Source: Diphasiastrum complanatum | Taxonomy: Eukaryota; Streptophyta; Lycopodiopsida; Lycopodiales; Lycopodiaceae | NCBI GenBank assembly: GCA_029204225.1 | Contig: CM055112.1 | Location: 25,247,922 to 25,311,921, forward strand | DNA length: 64,000 bases | Direction of reading: 5' to 3' | In this document: positions 1-10,575 of the stretch, one piece after another | Layout: each line of letters opens with the position of its first letter | Position numbering within the stretch: the stretch's first letter is position 1 | Notes under the pieces: generated by a model | The model's input: the letters and a program-made list of their open reading frames with translations, nothing else | Told to the model about the DNA's origin: nothing | Databases searched by the model: none | Program-made: the position numbers and the translations under genes

Positions 1-520
1 ACCTAGCTTTCTCCAAACTATTCTAAAATATAAGTAAAAGAAATTGGTACTCCCTTACCTCATATATACAAGGATGAATCATGCAAGTGTATGCCCCATG
101 AACCATGCACTTTGTATGCCCCTTCCTACTGCACGTAAGTTCCATTAAATAGAAAGACTAACTAACTCTATGACCAAACAATCAACTCTATATTGTGAAA
201 GTTTGCTAGATATGAGCGTACACGTACTGTCCTCAAACACAACATAGTGACATATGGATACGAAATCCATGCACTCTTATACTCGAATTAAATGAAAATA
301 GAATAAGGCTAATTTATAAACTAGAGTATCATAGCAAGCGAGTCACAAATCTGCATGGATGTTGCTGTCTAATTTCCAAGGCCCATTACCACACATTAGA
401 TTTGATTTTGCTAAGATTCAATTATGAGGAGGTATAAGAAACAGATATTGAGATCAAACAATTTATACCTTCAGAGAATTCATGTTGTATTGCACAGAAA
501 AGAGAGTAAAGCATAGCGGG

Positions 521-523
<3 letters not shown>

Positions 524-602
<79 letters not shown>
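524..602. repeat. Compound (TA)n-(GA)n microsatellite
   Basis: About 50 bp of alternating TA is followed directly by about 27 bp of GA, 3' of SAP copy 1. The equivalent place in SAP segment copy 2 (5301-5410) is pure GA, so the locus has expanded differently in the two duplicates. Confidence 0.95.
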
Positions 603-902
603 TCGAGCGACAGAGATGTAACTAACTACATTCTTATTAAGTGATTAATGAGAGAAGAGCGAACTGCACATACATAAAGAGTGCGAAGTGGTCTAACCGT
701 CATGTGACGTTTGGGACCTCTCCTTTAACTAGTTATTTAGTCATGTGTGAATGCGCACATTGTTGTTCTTAACACTTGTGACCTGAAATCTTCAATGCAA
801 TGAGAAAATACGATAATCTGTGACTGAAAATTCCGCTATAGATATTGCTCAGGTTTCAATAGAATAAGGAAGCTGTTTAAGCAATATTCAACTGTCAATC
901 AT

Positions 903-1451
903 TCAAATTCTCTCTAACTTTTTAGACTTGACTACAGGATTTGCCTTTGCGATAGCATTGCGCCCGATCGCTTTGTAATCAATTGTACACTGATGCATTT
1001 CAGCGTATCGGAACAATGAGCAAGATACATTTCCGCATCGGCATTTAATTAACCCATACAGTGGAACGCGTTTGCTACAGGAAAAGCAGTGACTACGATC
1101 ATGAGATGCGATAGCTTCTGTTGAAACGCCAGCGGCATGTTTTCCAATGTCAGCAAGCTCAGTATGTGATGCAACTGTAGCTACGTCTCTACCTTCCATC
1201 AGTAAATCAACCGGCCGGGAGGATGTCAATTCGGAGTTTGGTGTTTCTAACGTCGTGGCAGTTCCCTCAAAACTCATTCCAGTGAAGTTGTTGTCTCGCC
1301 TGATGACAGAATTGGATGTGTAACACTTTGAGCACAAGTTCATTGTGTCCTTACTCCCAATAAACCCACATTTATTCGCACAAAGAACAGGCCTTTCAGG
1401 AGCCTGGTGTTGCCTTCCATCATTGTCATGCTTCCAACTTTCCCCAAACAT
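903..1451 (-). CDS. A20/AN1 zinc-finger stress-associated protein, copy 1 (AN1 ligand lost)
   Basis: A 182-residue frame with the plant SAP layout. An N-terminal A20 finger has cysteines C24, C28, C40 and C43 around CGF. A variable linker follows, then a C-terminal AN1 finger (C122, C125, C137, C139, C144, H153, C155) and the conserved tail YKAIGRNAIAKANPVV. Plant SAPs are small cytosolic or nuclear proteins acting in abiotic-stress signalling; the A20 finger binds ubiquitin in characterised members. The start ATG is 22 codons before the first A20 cysteine and matches the start of copy 3. Oddity: the AN1 zinc-binding histidine is Phe147 (codon at 1011-1013), where copies 2 and 3 keep His. The frame is open, but the AN1 finger is probably impaired. 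It may be a diverging paralogue or a young pseudogene. Confidence 0.75.
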   Translation of the reverse strand: MFGESWKHDNDGRQHQAPERPVLCANKCGFIGSKDTMNLCSKCYTSNSVIRRDNNFTGMSFEGTATTLETPNSELTSSRPVDLLMEGRDVATVASHTELADIGKHAAGVSTEAIASHDRSHCFSCSKRVPLYGLIKCRCGNVSCSLFRYAEMHQCTIDYKAIGRNAIAKANPVVKSKKLERI

Positions 1452-1452
1452 T

Positions 1453-1990
1453 TATTTGCACCTTAATTACACAACCCTCCGGGAGCTATCTGCTTCACAA
1501 GTACCTGTTCTGCTTTGAAGGCGTGTACATGGACCTAGCAACGAAAGGTTTGCTGGAACCGCTAATTGTGTGCCTTCTTGCACGTGAATACACAATGCAC
1601 TGCGAACAAGGGCAAGGTTTATTGCAACAAGATCTTCGACAGTAGACTAATTGAAGAAAACGAACTCCAACTTGATTTAAGCTTAATATTTACCAAAGCA
1701 TTGACATAAGGTGCATTATAGCCATAGCTTTCAAGACACAACAGATACACAGCAAGGCAAAAACATGAAATCGCGAGCAGGAGAGAACTGAAACCTTCCT
1801 GCAATGGCTCAGTGAGCAGATATCATAGACGACGCATTCCTTCGGCTATGCTCCATCTCATATCACAATTGACGACTAATTATGTGTTTGAGGGTTTCAA
1901 CCTGTTATAGCTATGGCCACCACGTCTTTAGCCCTCAGTTGGAGTGACCATGTGGCAGACCTAACGTCTCTCATTGGCCCCTTAAGAGAT
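1453..1990 (-). promoter_or_regulatory. 5' region of SAP copy 1 with weakened TATA box
   Basis: This is the equivalent of 57395-57896 upstream of SAP copy 3. The TATA position reads TATAACAG on the minus strand (1902-1909), where copy 3 has TATAAAAG. The upstream ORF that runs 131 codons in copy 3 is shortened here to 1619-1804 (61 codons). Both points suggest that this copy has a weaker or altered promoter. Confidence 0.5.
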
Positions 1991-2630
1991 TGGAGCCCTC
2001 AATAATTCTTTCAAGAGCAATGAAGCACGTGATTAGTGATGTTGCAATTGTTGATCGTGCGAGTACAAGAAAGATTGATGTCCTTGAGTGCAATGTATTA
2101 GCGTCAAAAGGATCTTCATCTCACAGACAAACTCTACCTGATCCATTTCATCATCAAACTTGTGTAGTTATAGACGTACACAATAGTTGCCAGGCCTTGT
2201 TCCGGAACGCATTTTTGAAAAAAGCATTGGGGTTTTTTGGAATGTGCACTTAATTTTTTTTTTGAAAATTTTGAATAAAACACATGATTTATCCTGTTTT
2301 TATTTTTAAACTTTTAGTATAAATTCTTTTACACAGTATGTATTTTCTTGTTACTGCTAATCAGGTGTTTTGTAATGTAATAAGGGTTTTCTAAATAAAA
2401 TTTTCAGAGTTTCTTTAAAAAAATTAGTGTTCCAGAACATCCATGCAGTGTTCCACTACAATGTATGACATTGTACCCTTTGATACTCCAAGCATTGAGG
2501 TTGACATCTACTTCTCACAACATTTCTTTTCATAGTTTGATTTCCATGCAAGGAAATTTAGGTCAATCTTGATGGCATCCATAACAATCTTCTAGAATAA
2601 GATGAAATTTGTCAAGTGTATGTAGAGTTG

Positions 2631-3128
2631 TTAAAGGAAGGTACGTTTGATGAAGGCTTCCTTCAAGAGTGACCAGTCTCGTTTATCTTCATGATCAAGG
2701 TTAAAAAACCATTCTCGTGCTCGATCGATCATGGTCATTGAGAAGATCTGAACCATGGCTTCTGGTGATGTCTCGCCATAGACATCGCATGTGTTCTCAA
2801 AGACTTGAAGAAATCTTTGAGGGTCAGTGTTGTCGTAGTACTTAGGTAAATCTAACTTGGAAGTTTGTTTTTCAGTACGCGGAACATTATTTGCAAAAGC
2901 GACGTTTAAAGGAGCTCGTCCATGTGAAGAATCTATAGCATGAAAGTGTGGTCGATTGTATGGAGCTTCAAAACGCATGGGTTCCCATCTGTCAAATGGG
3001 TTTGTTGATGGCTCTTGGACTTGGGATTTCATCCTAGAATATCTATTGAATCGAGCGTATTCGGTAGATGGAGAGACCATCTCTGGTGGATAGTCCTCTT
3101 TGGAATTCGGATCGTAAGGACGATCCAT
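2631..3128 (-). pseudogene. Ty3/gypsy gag fragment
   Basis: A 165-codon frame whose last ~80 residues read as a retrotransposon Gag core: LPKYYDNTDPQRFLQVFE, then FSMTMIDRAREWFFNL and WSLLKEAFIKRTF. In an intact element this protein would form the capsid of virus-like particles. The fragment ends abruptly with no zinc knuckle, protease or pol. The Gag core resembles that of the Tat-like element at 31.7-32.3 kb (same spacing, VYGE motif), so it probably derives from the same clade. It separates SAP copies 1 and 2. Confidence 0.7.
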
Positions 3129-3327
3129 AACAAATCTAGAGTACCTTAGAATTGGGCAAGTAGGCCTCTTGGACTCTTTGGTAACTTGACTGTTTTTTTT
3201 TTTTTAAATATTAGTCAAAGACGAATAAAGTGGTGGTGTCCAAATGGCATAGTTGTTTTTTTTTTGTGTTAGGATTTTGCAATAAATTTAGAAACAACTG
3301 CGGTATTTGGTGAGCACTAAGACCTAG

Positions 3328-3651
3328 TCAAATAATAAAGTAGATGTTGTTTTGAAGTTGACTTGGTTCAGGTTGGAAGTCAAAGCTCTCAGTTGAGAGT
3401 TGATAGGAAATCCTCGGTTGAGAATTGATAGAAAGGTCCGGTTGAGAGCTGATAGAAAGGTCAAGATTCAACAGAAAGCCTCCGGTTGAGATCTGAGAAA
3501 AAGCTTCAGTCGAGATTTGAGAGAAAGCCTCCGATCGAGATTTGACAGAATGTCTCCGGTCGAGATTTGACTGGTTGCTTTGGTTCAGATTTGAATGGAA
3601 TGCCCTTCCATGTGACAACTCGAGCTGTATTTCATTGTCATTGAATCCCAT
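3328..3651 (-). other. Repeat-encoded ORF upstream of the gag fragment
   Basis: A 107-codon frame rich in Ser, Gln and Asn, made largely of the minisatellite at 3383-3595 read as repeats of FSQIST and LSI-SQPDLSI. It lies 5' of the gag fragment on the same strand, so it may come from that element's leader. No domain is recognised, and a real protein is doubtful because the frame follows from the repeat period. Confidence 0.3.
3383..3595. repeat. Degenerate ~24-bp minisatellite
   Basis: About eight imperfect units of the form GGTTGAGAnnTGAnAGAAAGnC follow each other (GGTTGAGAGTTGATAGG, GGTTGAGAATTGATAG, GGTTGAGAGCTGATAG and so on). Later units change to GTCGAGATTTGA. The unit is close to 24-25 bp, which keeps one reading frame open. 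Confidence 0.75.
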
Positions 3652-3709
3652 ATTTCATGACAAATCCAAGCACATATTAATCTAGTATCATTTCATTCGG
3701 AAGAAATTT

Positions 3710-3865
3710 TTCTCAGGGCAAGTGATCTTTCAATACTGCTCCACAACAAAAATGGTCGCAGACATCTTCACCAAAGCGCTTCCTAGGATCAAGCATCAGA
3801 TGTTCTTCAACATGCTGAACCTGACGAAGATGCCAAGGCACCAATCGTGACCTTCAGGGGGACTT
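3710..3865 (+). pseudogene. Ty1/copia RNase H C-terminal tail with polypurine tract
   Basis: Read from about 3716, the plus strand gives the typical end of a copia pol: GQVIFQYCSTTKMVADIFTK then ALPRIKHQMFFNMLNL, with stop TGA at 3848-3850. It is followed at once by TTCAGGGGGAC (3854-3864), which has the form and position of a copia polypurine tract before a 3' LTR. The rest of the element is missing upstream. Confidence 0.75.
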
Positions 3866-4459
3866 TTGGAAACTAAGCTCATAGTTGTCTCCTTGTTGAA
3901 TGACTAATTTCTATTTCATGATTCTTTCTACATGTTTATTGATCATTGATCTAGGGTCAGATGAAACCATGGCTCACTCTAAACTATTTAAGAGGGTCTA
4001 CACTTATTTACGTTGCCTAGAAAACATTACTAGCTCCTACATGGTCGTTCCTTCTCTGGGATACACCATGTAGGCTCACATAGAAAATAAGTGTCATCCT
4101 AGCTAGCAAACCTCGGCTCTCATGCTTGACTCTCAGCTTCTTCTGCTCTCCTCCTTCTAAGACCTCCTTGGTCATGGGTGAGAGATACTTTGTGTCTTCA
4201 GCTTGGCTCAGCATCTGGGGATTCTCTGAAATCCGCTAACAAAGCCACCTCTCATGACTCCATAACTATTGGAGAAGGTATATTTAAGAGGAAGTCACAT
4301 ATAGGATAGAATATTTTTTACTTGCCATCGACACCTCATAGATACCTTGTTATACACATGATCATAGGGAGTGTGAAAAATGTCACAATCTGAAGCAATC
4401 TCCTAAAATAACCAACTTATGAACTTGAGTGAATGACATTTAAGAGCAAAAAGAAGAAG

Positions 4460-4463
<4 letters not shown>
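3866..4463 (+). other. Probable 3' LTR remnant of the copia fragment
   Basis: Sequence directly after the polypurine tract. It begins TTTTGGAAAC, resembling a decayed TGTTGGAAAC LTR start, and holds two TATTTAAG-type TATA-like motifs (near 3985 and 4269). No second LTR copy is visible to confirm it. Short frames in this stretch (such as 4017-4214 on the minus strand) have no recognisable content. Confidence 0.35.

Positions 4464-4537
<74 letters not shown>
4464..4537. repeat. (CT)n microsatellite
   Basis: Uninterrupted CT dinucleotides for about 74 bp. Confidence 0.95.
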
Positions 4538-4540
<3 letters not shown>

Positions 4541-5296
4541 AGAAGTATACCATTTTTACTAGGATTGAATAAGAATGTTCTTTGTGAGCGTCGACATTAG
4601 ACCACACCCACTTAAATTCTTCACAAGCACATACTAATTCACAAATTCTGTGGGTAGTAAAATAGTACCTACTAAAAGCAAGTGAGCAAAAGATCTTGCC
4701 TTCAGCCTTGTTATGTATTTCAAAGGTCAAATCATTCAATAAATATTGCATACATTAATCCAAAACTTAGCTTTCTCCAAACTATTCTAAAATATAAGTA
4801 AAAGAAATTGGTACTCCCTTACCTCTTATATACAAGGTTCAATCATGCAAGTGTATGCCCCATGAATCATGCACCTTGTATGCCCCTTCCTACTGCATGT
4901 AAGTTCCATTAAATAGAAAGACTAACTAACTCTCTGACCGAACAATCAACTCTATATTGTGAAACTTACCTCGATATGAGCGTATACGTACTTTCCCTCA
5001 AACACAACATAGTGACATATGGATATGAAATCCATGAACTCTTATGCTCGAATTAAATGAAAATAGATTAAGGCTAATTTATAAACTAGAGTATCATAGC
5101 AAGCAAGTCAGAAATCTGCACGGATTGTGCTATCTAATTTCCAAGGCCCATTACCCACACATCAAATTTGATTTTGCTAAGTATTGATTTGCTAAGCTTC
5201 AATTACGAGGAGGTATAAGAAACATATATTGAGATCAAACAATTCATACCTTCAGAGAATTCATGTAGCATTGCACATAAAAGAGAGATAGCATAG

Positions 5297-5414
<118 letters not shown>

Positions 5415-5678
5415 TAACTACATTCTTATTGACTGATTAATAAGAGAAGAGTGAACTGCACATACATAAAGAGAGCGAAGTGGTCTAACCGTCATGTGAC
5501 ATTTGGGACCTCTCCTTTAACTAGCTATTTAGTCATGTGTGAATGCGCACATTATTCCTGAAATCATCAATGCAATGAGGAGATACAATAATCTGTGACC
5601 AAGAATTTCCGCTATAGATATTGCTCAAGACTCAATAGAATAAGGAAGTTGTTTAAGCAATATTCAACTGTCAATCAT

Positions 5679-6112
5679 TCAAATTCTCTCTAACTTTTTT
5701 GCCTTGACTATAGGATTTGCCTTTGTGATGGCATCGTGCCCAATTGCTTTGTAATCAGTTGTCCACTTATGCGTTTCAGCGTATCGGTGCAATGAGCAAA
5801 ATACATTTCCGCATCGGCATTTAATTAACCCATACAGTGGAACGTGTTTGCTACAGGAAAAGCAGCGATTACGATCATGAGATGCGGTAGCTTCTGTCAA
5901 AACGCCAGCGGCAGGTTCTCCAATGTCAGCAAGCTCAGTATGTGATGCAACTATAGCTACGTCTCTACCTTCCCTTAGTAAATCAACCGGCCGGGAGGAT
6001 GTCAATTCGGAGTTTGGTGTTTCTAACGTCGTGGCGGTTCCCTCAAAACTCATTCTAGTGAAGTTGTTGTCTCGCCTGATGACAGAATTTGATGTGTTAC
6101 ACTTTGAGCAAG
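5679..6112 (-). pseudogene. Truncated SAP copy 2 (A20 broken)
   Basis: The 124-codon open stretch (5679-6053) covers linker and AN1 finger. In-frame coding similarity continues upstream to about 6112, where only the last two A20 cysteines (CSKC) remain before the sequence changes. The Tyr after the final A20 cysteine is Asn here. The AN1 finger keeps the His that copy 1 lost, but its final cysteine is Trp (HKW for HQC). With no A20 finger, a broken AN1 and no promoter, this is a pseudogene left by insertion or rearrangement at 6112. Confidence 0.85.
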
Positions 6113-6118
6113 CTAAAT

Positions 6119-6840
6119 GGCAAGTGACCTTCGAATAAGGGATACCCTTAAGCTTAAGGATAGGTGTCTTAGATTAAGGTACTAGTGTCCTTGGATAAGG
6201 GCAGGTAGGTGTCTATACCTAGGATGGAGGTATGGAATCTAGAGAGGTTTTAGAAACTCATTGGATGACTATATTTTTAAACCTTGGGCCTCAACCTTGA
6301 ACCATATCACTTTATTGGTCTTGGACCAAAGTATACATGCACAACTTGGGCAATGGGTCCTAGTAGGAGGGCGCCCTCCTAAAGGGTCCATTGAGTTTCA
6401 AGTTCCACAAGAATAGTAATCAAAGAGTCATAAGTTATGGAAGATGTCCGATGACCTTCCATAAGCCTATGAAGGCTCTTGAACTCCTCTAGGCCTCTCT
6501 CTTTCTCATTGGATGTGCATGGAACTCCATAGTGTATTGGAGAGAACTAAATGCCATCTATATAAGAGGAGTAGGGCGCCCATTGGGAGGGAGAGAGATT
6601 TCTTTTGCTTACCTTGCTTATGCTCTAGTGTGGCTACTAGTGTGTAGAGTAATTCTTGTGTGTAGTATGCTAAGGGTTTGGATCTTGAGTAAGCTATGGA
6701 TTGTTGTGATATGCTTGTGATTTGTTTATGGCTAGCAAGGGGGTGCTAGATAGGTCTTGCTTGGAGCTTGGATGTTGCGCCGGCGCCTCAAAGGGCGCTG
6801 GGACTTGAGCGGTTTCCCCAACACGAGCTTAAGTCTAACA
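6119..6840 (+). mobile_element. Solo LTR-like block
   Basis: The block abuts the breakpoint of SAP copy 2. It has LTR-like order: a U3-like stretch, a TATA box TATATAAG at 6559-6566, a CT- and GT-rich R/U5-like stretch, and a possible ending at ...CCCCAACA (6822) or ...TCTAACA (6840). No partner LTR, PBS or target duplication was found, so ends and family are uncertain. The other side is not SAP sequence, so this is not a clean solo-LTR insertion. Confidence 0.35.
6364..6381. repeat. Perfect 18-bp GC-rich palindrome
   Basis: TAGGAGGGCGCCCTCCTA is its own reverse complement. It lies in the U3-like part of the LTR-like block, about 180 bp before the TATA box. A half-site variant, AGGGCGCCCATTGGGAGGG, follows just after the TATA box near 6572. 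Confidence 0.8.
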
Positions 6841-8057
6841 TTCATCCATCATGCACTTACGTAAAAGCCAACTTAGAAACGTAACAAGCCTAACCATTCA
6901 GACTTAAGAAAACTGGAATCCCAACCAACTCAAAAGCCAACTCAAAATCCGTCCCCAAAAGGTAACCAAAAGCAAAGACAAGCCACACATGAAACCCAAG
7001 GCATAGTGGTCGCCAAACTGACCAATTGGCATAGCGGCAAGCCCCATGTCGATGACAGGGACCCTTAGGCGCCAGCGACGCAAAAAGGTTGTAGTAAGGG
7101 TCCTTCCACTTGGACCAGTCCCGGAGGCGAAACCGAAATGGTAATCATCCCCAAGGATCAACTTTATTAGATTTGGAAGAGGTTACATTCATACATAGAC
7201 TGACCGGTCTCGGGGCCACCAGCACGTGCTGGGCATTGTGCCTGGCTCGTGCTGGTAGAGGGAGTTGAGACCTGGCGACTGGATTCCTGGCACTGGTTGA
7301 GCTGTCCAAGTTTCTGTCTGTCGGACTCCCCCTATAGTTCTGCTGTGATTCGACGCACCCCCTCTGGTTTGAAACATAGTGCTTTCTGGTAAAGCACGCT
7401 TTTTAGGACTTAGTTTTTATTTTGCTGATTAAGCCTGGCAAGCCTGGCAGAATCAGTTTCGCTCCTGGACATGGGTCCCGGGAGCCATCTTGGCGGCCGA
7501 ATCAACTTGCTTTCCTAACTAGGCCATGACTCGAGCTCCAGAGCTAGCTCATGACTTGTGACTACTTGACTGGCTCACCACAGGGCTGAGGCTCAGTCCT
7601 TGACGTTCTAACTTGCTCTGGACCTTAGAGAGTGTCACCCCTTTGAGTCTTACAGGGCACGCTGGGTGCACCCGAGTCAGCTTTACAACATCCTCCCCTC
7701 GTTTGAAAAAGCTGATGTCCTCATCAGGGCCAAACTAGAACCTAAAACTCATGGCATGGGCTTAATTCACCGGCCAGACTTTAGTCACATATACAAGGGC
7801 ACGGGCTTGATTCGCCGGCCAAAAAAAACCAACTGTAAAGAGAAGTAATGATATTGCGTTTTGCACCCAACACAGGAAAAGTGTGGATCTAGTTCACTTA
7901 CGTAAAACCTGTGTAAAGCTGCTGCACTTAGACATTAGACTGAAGCTCACTCCTCGATGAGAAATGCGGCTTACTTTATTAACATGAAAGAAAAAGGTAC
8001 TTACGGCTCCCTTAAGCCTCAGATATGTCGTTTTTGTCACACGTCTGGATGAGTCCC
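6841..8057. other. No gene recognised; probably 3' part of a gypsy element
   Basis: Several short open frames occur on both strands, but none shows a known domain. The stretch lies downstream (minus sense) of the gypsy protease remnant, so it could be that element's untranslated or LTR sequence with pol deleted. It is more GC-rich than the surrounding DNA. Confidence 0.4.
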
Positions 8058-8361
8058 CTAGGACTCTAGATATTTCGTTTGGTCGCCCAGGTTGAGCTCC
8101 TTGAGCTCCGCATCGGCACTTAGATTCACCTCTGATGTAGAAGCTGCAGGCAATGTTGGCTCCATTTGACCTCGCGTCAGCTGGTTTGTCACTGTTGGAT
8201 GTCCTTCGTTAAAGAAGTGAGCTTTCACTTGGTCACACAAGGTGAGCTCCTTGAGCTCTGCATCGGCACTTGAATTCACCTTTGATGTAGAGACTGTAGG
8301 CAATGTTGGCTCCATTTGTTCCTGTGTCAGCTGGTCTGTCACTGTTGGTTGTCCTTCGTTA
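8058..8361 (-). repeat. 150-bp in-frame tandem duplication
   Basis: Two units of exactly 50 codons (boundary near 8207/8208) each read FNEGxPTVTxQLTxxQMEPT followed by LPxxSTS and ADAELKEL. The duplication keeps the reading frame at the C-terminal side of the gypsy protease. Confidence 0.85.
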
Positions 8362-8702
8362 AACAGGTGAATGAGATTGGGAGGAATGGTTGGCTCAGGT
8401 TCATTTGTGTCGTTCTTTTCTAGTTGGTCCCCTGGCACAGCTCTGACGACACAAGGTCTCCCGCCATTATATAATAATACAAGGTTAACCCCCCTTGCCA
8501 AGAAGGCCACCACATGTTCGTTAAACCAGCTTAATCCCAAAACAGCGTCGAAGGCATCCATCTTCAAGATTGTGAACATTAGTCGATTCTTCCAGGTTCC
8601 CAGAGAGATTGGTAAGTTGGTTGCCAATCTACAAGTGGTCATTGTACCTTTCGCGGTCTCCACACAAATAGGAGTCACATTTTCTTCACATTGGATGTCC
8701 AA
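8058..8702 (-). pseudogene. Ty3/gypsy aspartic protease C-terminal half
   Basis: A 214-codon frame. Residues ~1-65 match the second half of a retropepsin-like protease (FTILKMDAFDAVLGLSWFNE is the diagnostic ILG-hydrophobic-W block). The remainder is a linker containing the 150-bp tandem duplication. The active-site half lies in a different frame at the end of 8720-9655, so a frameshift near 8720-8730 separates the halves. No reverse transcriptase follows. The element is a dead gag-protease remnant. Confidence 0.75.
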
Positions 8703-8719
8703 TTCCCCTGTCAGTTTTT

Positions 8720-9690
8720 CTAACTAGTTATGTGATGCCCCAAGTCTACCATGAAGTAAATAATCCTACCTTGAATACAGCCTTTCAGGTACAATAACTT
8801 GGATCCTCTCGCAGGAGTCACCATAAGATGTTCACGATACGCCGCAAGTGCCCCTATCTGTTGTAAGGCATTCAGGTCAGACTCCGTCAAATCCGTTTCT
8901 GGGTCCTCTTCGTCATCTTGTTCACCATCTTCTTGATCAAATGCCTCTCTCTCCATTCTATCAAATCCTTCAATGGCAGCCATGATTTGCTTATTCAATG
9001 GTTTGGGGCATGACCTCCAAGAGTGACCTTGCTGATGCCAGTTGAAGCAACGAATGGAACTGCCCACTGTTGGTGAGCTGTTGCTGTGACTAGCTGAAGG
9101 TCCAACATTGTTTCTTCTCTGGAATATGTTCCCTCCATTGTTGCCTTGGTTGCCAAACCCTGTTTTTGTTGGTAATTTGTTCACGCTAGTCGAGGCTTGG
9201 TTGCCATTTGAAGCTGAGTCCCCCCTTGAAAAGAAGCTCGGAATCAGTCTGGATCCACTAAATACTCTTGTTGAGGTTGCGGGAGCAGCTGGTGCCAATG
9301 TGCTCTCATAATCACAAACCATTTCAGCCGCTCGAATAGTTGAATTGAAATCATGGGGCATGTAGCTGTCTATTGCACGCCGGGTCCAAGATTGCATTCC
9401 AGACAATAGGTAATGAGTTTTGTCCGCCTCGGACATATCTTCAATAATCCATACACTCTGTCTGAATTTATTGAGGTACTCTCGCAATGACTCTTTCTGT
9501 TTGAGCCCCGATAATTTTGTCCTCAATCTCATGTGTGAATCCTTCGGTATGAACTCCTCTCGTAACATGGCTTTGAATGCGTCCCATGTCTGGAAATGCA
9601 TTCCTGCCATCCGGTACCAGTTTGTAGTGTAGCCCTCAAAATATGCTAATGCCAAGTCCGTTCTTTCATCCTCATAGGCTTTGGAGGGTT
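8720..9690 (-). pseudogene. Ty3/gypsy Gag with start of protease
   Basis: The open frame is 8720-9655 (311 codons), and similarity continues upstream to about 9690. Gag core: ALAYFEGYTTNWYRMAG, FKAMLREEFIP, REYLNKFRQ. A zinc knuckle follows that is broken, CFNWHQQGHSWRSC, with Trp where the second Cys should be. An acidic stretch comes next, then the protease start MVDLGHHITS, in which the usual DSG active site reads DLG. The N-terminus is missing. The broken zinc knuckle, altered active site and frameshift all mark an old, inactive copy. Confidence 0.8.
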
Positions 9691-10575
9691 CAAATTAGAA
9701 GGTGATGTGGATAGATATAATCAAAGTGAGCATGTGGTTTCTTCTTGGTTGGGACAACATTTTCTTGGAAGCGTAGAAACAAAAAAGCGATGTCCTATCT
9801 TCAAGAGAGGCTGAATACATTCAAATGGTTCAAAATCTTTCAAGATCAGCCAACGTGGATACATTGTGACAAAGAGTGGATTGACATTGAATCATAAGTA
9901 ATTGATGTTTGGGCTTGTAGGCTCTGAACACAGATGTTTAGAGCCATAACGCTTTGTTGAAGGGCTAGAAGGGCCAAAACTTTAATTATGCCCGGTAGCG
10001 GGCCGTGAGCAGGCCTGCTACACTATGCAAAGGCAGCCTTCAACGCACCTCGCCGCAGGGCGGCTCGGTGCGTGAAGGCTGCCTGCTACACACGGTAGCG
10101 GGCCTGCTCACGCCCGCTACCTAGTCCGTTTCAATCTAGGACCAAGCATATGGATATACTTATCCCTGCCATACAAGTGAGTTGGAATGTGCATTGATTG
10201 AAAGCACACAGTTTGGAGTTGTGCTGCCACCATGAATCTCATGTGTGGTTGCATTTAAGTGCGAAAACAAATTGAGTTCAATATCGATAGGATTTATCAT
10301 CTCTTTCTCCCTGGAACTTTCACGAGAGAAGGAGAGAGTGAGTGAGTGAGCGCGAACGAGCGCGAGAGCGACAGAGCGCACTGTTATATTGAAGTCGAGG
10401 GATAACCAGTATAAGTATATTAAAAGGCCCCCCTTCGGTATCTGTACTGAAAAGTACAAAACTGAATCGACAATTGATTATCTGATCATGGCAACTGGGT
10501 GGTAATTTTCATTTTCCAAGCTGTAGGATCTAGAAAGCATAAGAATCAAATTATTATATCTCGCTTTCAAAGTAG
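9691..10575. other. Non-coding interval with a GC-rich palindrome
   Basis: No gene recognised. The interval contains the long palindrome at 9994-10121 and, near 10320-10380, a GA/GC-rich run of GAGTGAGTGAGCGCGAACGA type. The minus-strand frame at 10160-10459 (99 codons) has no recognisable domain. Confidence 0.4.
9994..10121. repeat. GC-rich 128-bp inverted repeat (hairpin)
   Basis: The left arm begins GGTAGCGGGCCGTGAGCAGG and the right arm ends CCTGCTCACGCCCGCTACC, so the ends pair. Inner blocks AGGCAGCCTTCA/TGAAGGCTGCCT and CGCACC/GGTGCG also pair, and the apex is GCCGC-AGG-GCGGC. The interruptions are small bulges. The high GC stands out in an AT-rich region. No protein frame is involved. 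Confidence 0.85.

Larger units (their letters stand above)
1..2375 (-). repeat. Duplicated SAP-bearing segment, copy 1
   Basis: This block carries SAP copy 1 with its flanks. Positions 1-1345 recur as a direct repeat at about 4764-6112, and positions about 785-2375 recur in inverted orientation at about 56965-58548. The non-coding flanks match as well as the coding part, for example the stretch containing TTCCGGAACGC near 2202 against GTGTTCCGGAACA near 57138. This shows segmental duplication of genomic DNA rather than retroposition of mRNA. The far ends of copies 2 and 3 fall in different places, so they arose by separate events or were trimmed separately. Confidence 0.85.

Noticed and set aside
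524-602. Possible origin or matrix-attachment role of the TA-rich run
   Set aside because: It is a simple microsatellite with no further supporting signal.
4017-4214. 65-codon minus-strand frame after the copia RNase H tail
   Set aside because: No domain or signal; lies where an LTR is expected.
6532-6720. 62-codon plus-strand frame with hydrophobic content
   Set aside because: Starts before the TATA box of an LTR-like block and has no recognisable domain; probably chance.
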